DNA of 64,000 nucleotides from Magnetovibrio sp. (GTDB taxonomy: Bacteria > Pseudomonadota > Alphaproteobacteria > Rhodospirillales > Magnetovibrionaceae). The notes beneath the pieces are model-generated. The model did no database searches, was not told where the DNA came from, and saw only the letters and a list, made by a program, of their open reading frames with translations. The translations under genes were made by a program, and so were the position numbers. Below, piece by piece: positions 63,742-64,000 of this stretch (positions are counted from its first letter, which is position 1; the number at the start of each line of letters is the position of its first letter). The stretch is from positions 1-64,000 of the forward strand of contig JANQJR010000063.1 of the NCBI GenBank assembly GCA_028281525.1. The letters are read 5' to 3'.

Positions 63742-64000
63742 ATGAAGGTCGTCGCTTTTGCCGCCACCAATTCATCCAAGTCCATCAACAAGCAACTGGT
63801 CAGCTACGCCGTGTCTTTCGTGGAAGATGCCGAGGTGGAGATTTTGGACTTGAACGATTTCGAGTTGCCGTTGTTCAGCGAGGACCGGGAAGCCGAGCTG
63901 GGCCAACCACAATTGGCAAAGGATTTTCTGGCGAAACTGGCGGGCGCGGACGCCATCGTCGTTTCGTTTGCCGAGCACAATGGCTCCTACACGGCGGCGT
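63742..64000 (+). CDS. NADPH-dependent FMN reductase family, 5' part only
   Basis: Cut by the window edge. The visible 86 residues start MKVVAFAATNSSKSINKQLVSY, the FMN-binding segment of flavodoxin-like NADPH:FMN/quinone reductases, followed by DLNDFELPLFSEDRE and ADAIVVSFAEHNGSYTAA. Probably an azoreductase-like or chromate-reductase-like flavoprotein. The start has AAAGG-type ribosome signals upstream. Confidence 0.82.
   Translation, partial: MKVVAFAATNSSKSINKQLVSYAVSFVEDAEVEILDLNDFELPLFSEDREAELGQPQLAKDFLAKLAGADAIVVSFAEHNGSYTAA

Overview
The window looks like chromosomal DNA of a free-living alphaproteobacterium, most likely Rhodospirillales-like. The evidence is GC-rich coding, a CcrM-type GANTC methyltransferase with GANTC sites in its own promoter, an argH-lptM-lysA run with tlpA divergent, an ftsEX-ydcF-plsC block beside a zinc-ribbon/DUF3426 protein, and olsBA, DUF2125 and a B12-dependent ribonucleotide reductase. 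Genus cannot be fixed from the sequence alone. Nearly all genes are core metabolism. Accessory DNA is confined to the left 1.7 kb and to three or four small non-coding repeats.

Layout. 1-1.7 kb: end of a tectonin-like gene, a small secreted protein, a conserved hypothetical, then a non-coding stretch ending in three TGACA-n2-CTAA direct repeats that resemble a Tn7/Tn5053-type transposon end, next to tRNA-Gln. 1.9-10 kb: ispE, a TPR protein, ETF-ubiquinone oxidoreductase, a uracil-DNA glycosylase, a soluble lytic transglycosylase and moaB. 9.8-17 kb: two glycosyltransferases, a radical SAM protein, rnhB-ccrM, a dCMP deaminase, and olsBA for ornithine lipid. 17.3-20 kb: ubiT-ubiU-ubiV for oxygen-independent ubiquinone synthesis. 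20-32 kb: hbd, etfA, etfB, a cobalamin adenosyltransferase, a PAS/GAF histidine kinase, then mcd, ccr and ecm of the ethylmalonyl-CoA pathway. 32-43 kb: aminopeptidase P, an EEP nuclease/phosphatase, a second multi-PAS kinase with a FixL-like PAS domain, tlpA, argH-lptM-lysA. 43-50 kb: ftsEX, a MITE-like element, ydcF, plsC, and nrdJ behind a cluster of DnaA boxes. 50-64 kb: serine hydrolase, triheme/cytochrome b fusion with a decayed paralogue fragment nearby, chaC, DUF2125, an aromatic amino-acid block (chorismate mutase, hisC, tyrA), metX-metW, SDR, methyltransferase, gloB, gst, a DUF985 cupin, and a truncated flavin reductase.

How the genes fit together. The clearest theme is acyl-CoA oxidation. 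Methylsuccinyl-CoA dehydrogenase (mcd) passes electrons to ETF (etfBA) and then to ubiquinone through ETF-QO. Ccr and Ecm make and rearrange ethylmalonyl-CoA, and Ecm needs the adenosylcobalamin made by the PduO-type enzyme. Upstream of ETF-QO, etfBA and ccr/ecm I see related inverted repeats built on TGCrAAA...TTTyGCA half-sites, which suggests one regulator joins these dispersed loci. A second theme is oxygen: UbiTUV, a FixL-like haem PAS kinase and an O2-indifferent nrdJ point to a life that spans oxic and low-oxygen conditions. A third is the cell cycle: ccrM has six GANTC sites within 87 bp, one between the -35 and -10 elements of a probably leaderless promoter, and nrdJ has DnaA boxes upstream.

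All family calls come from reading the translated sequences. No database search was run.
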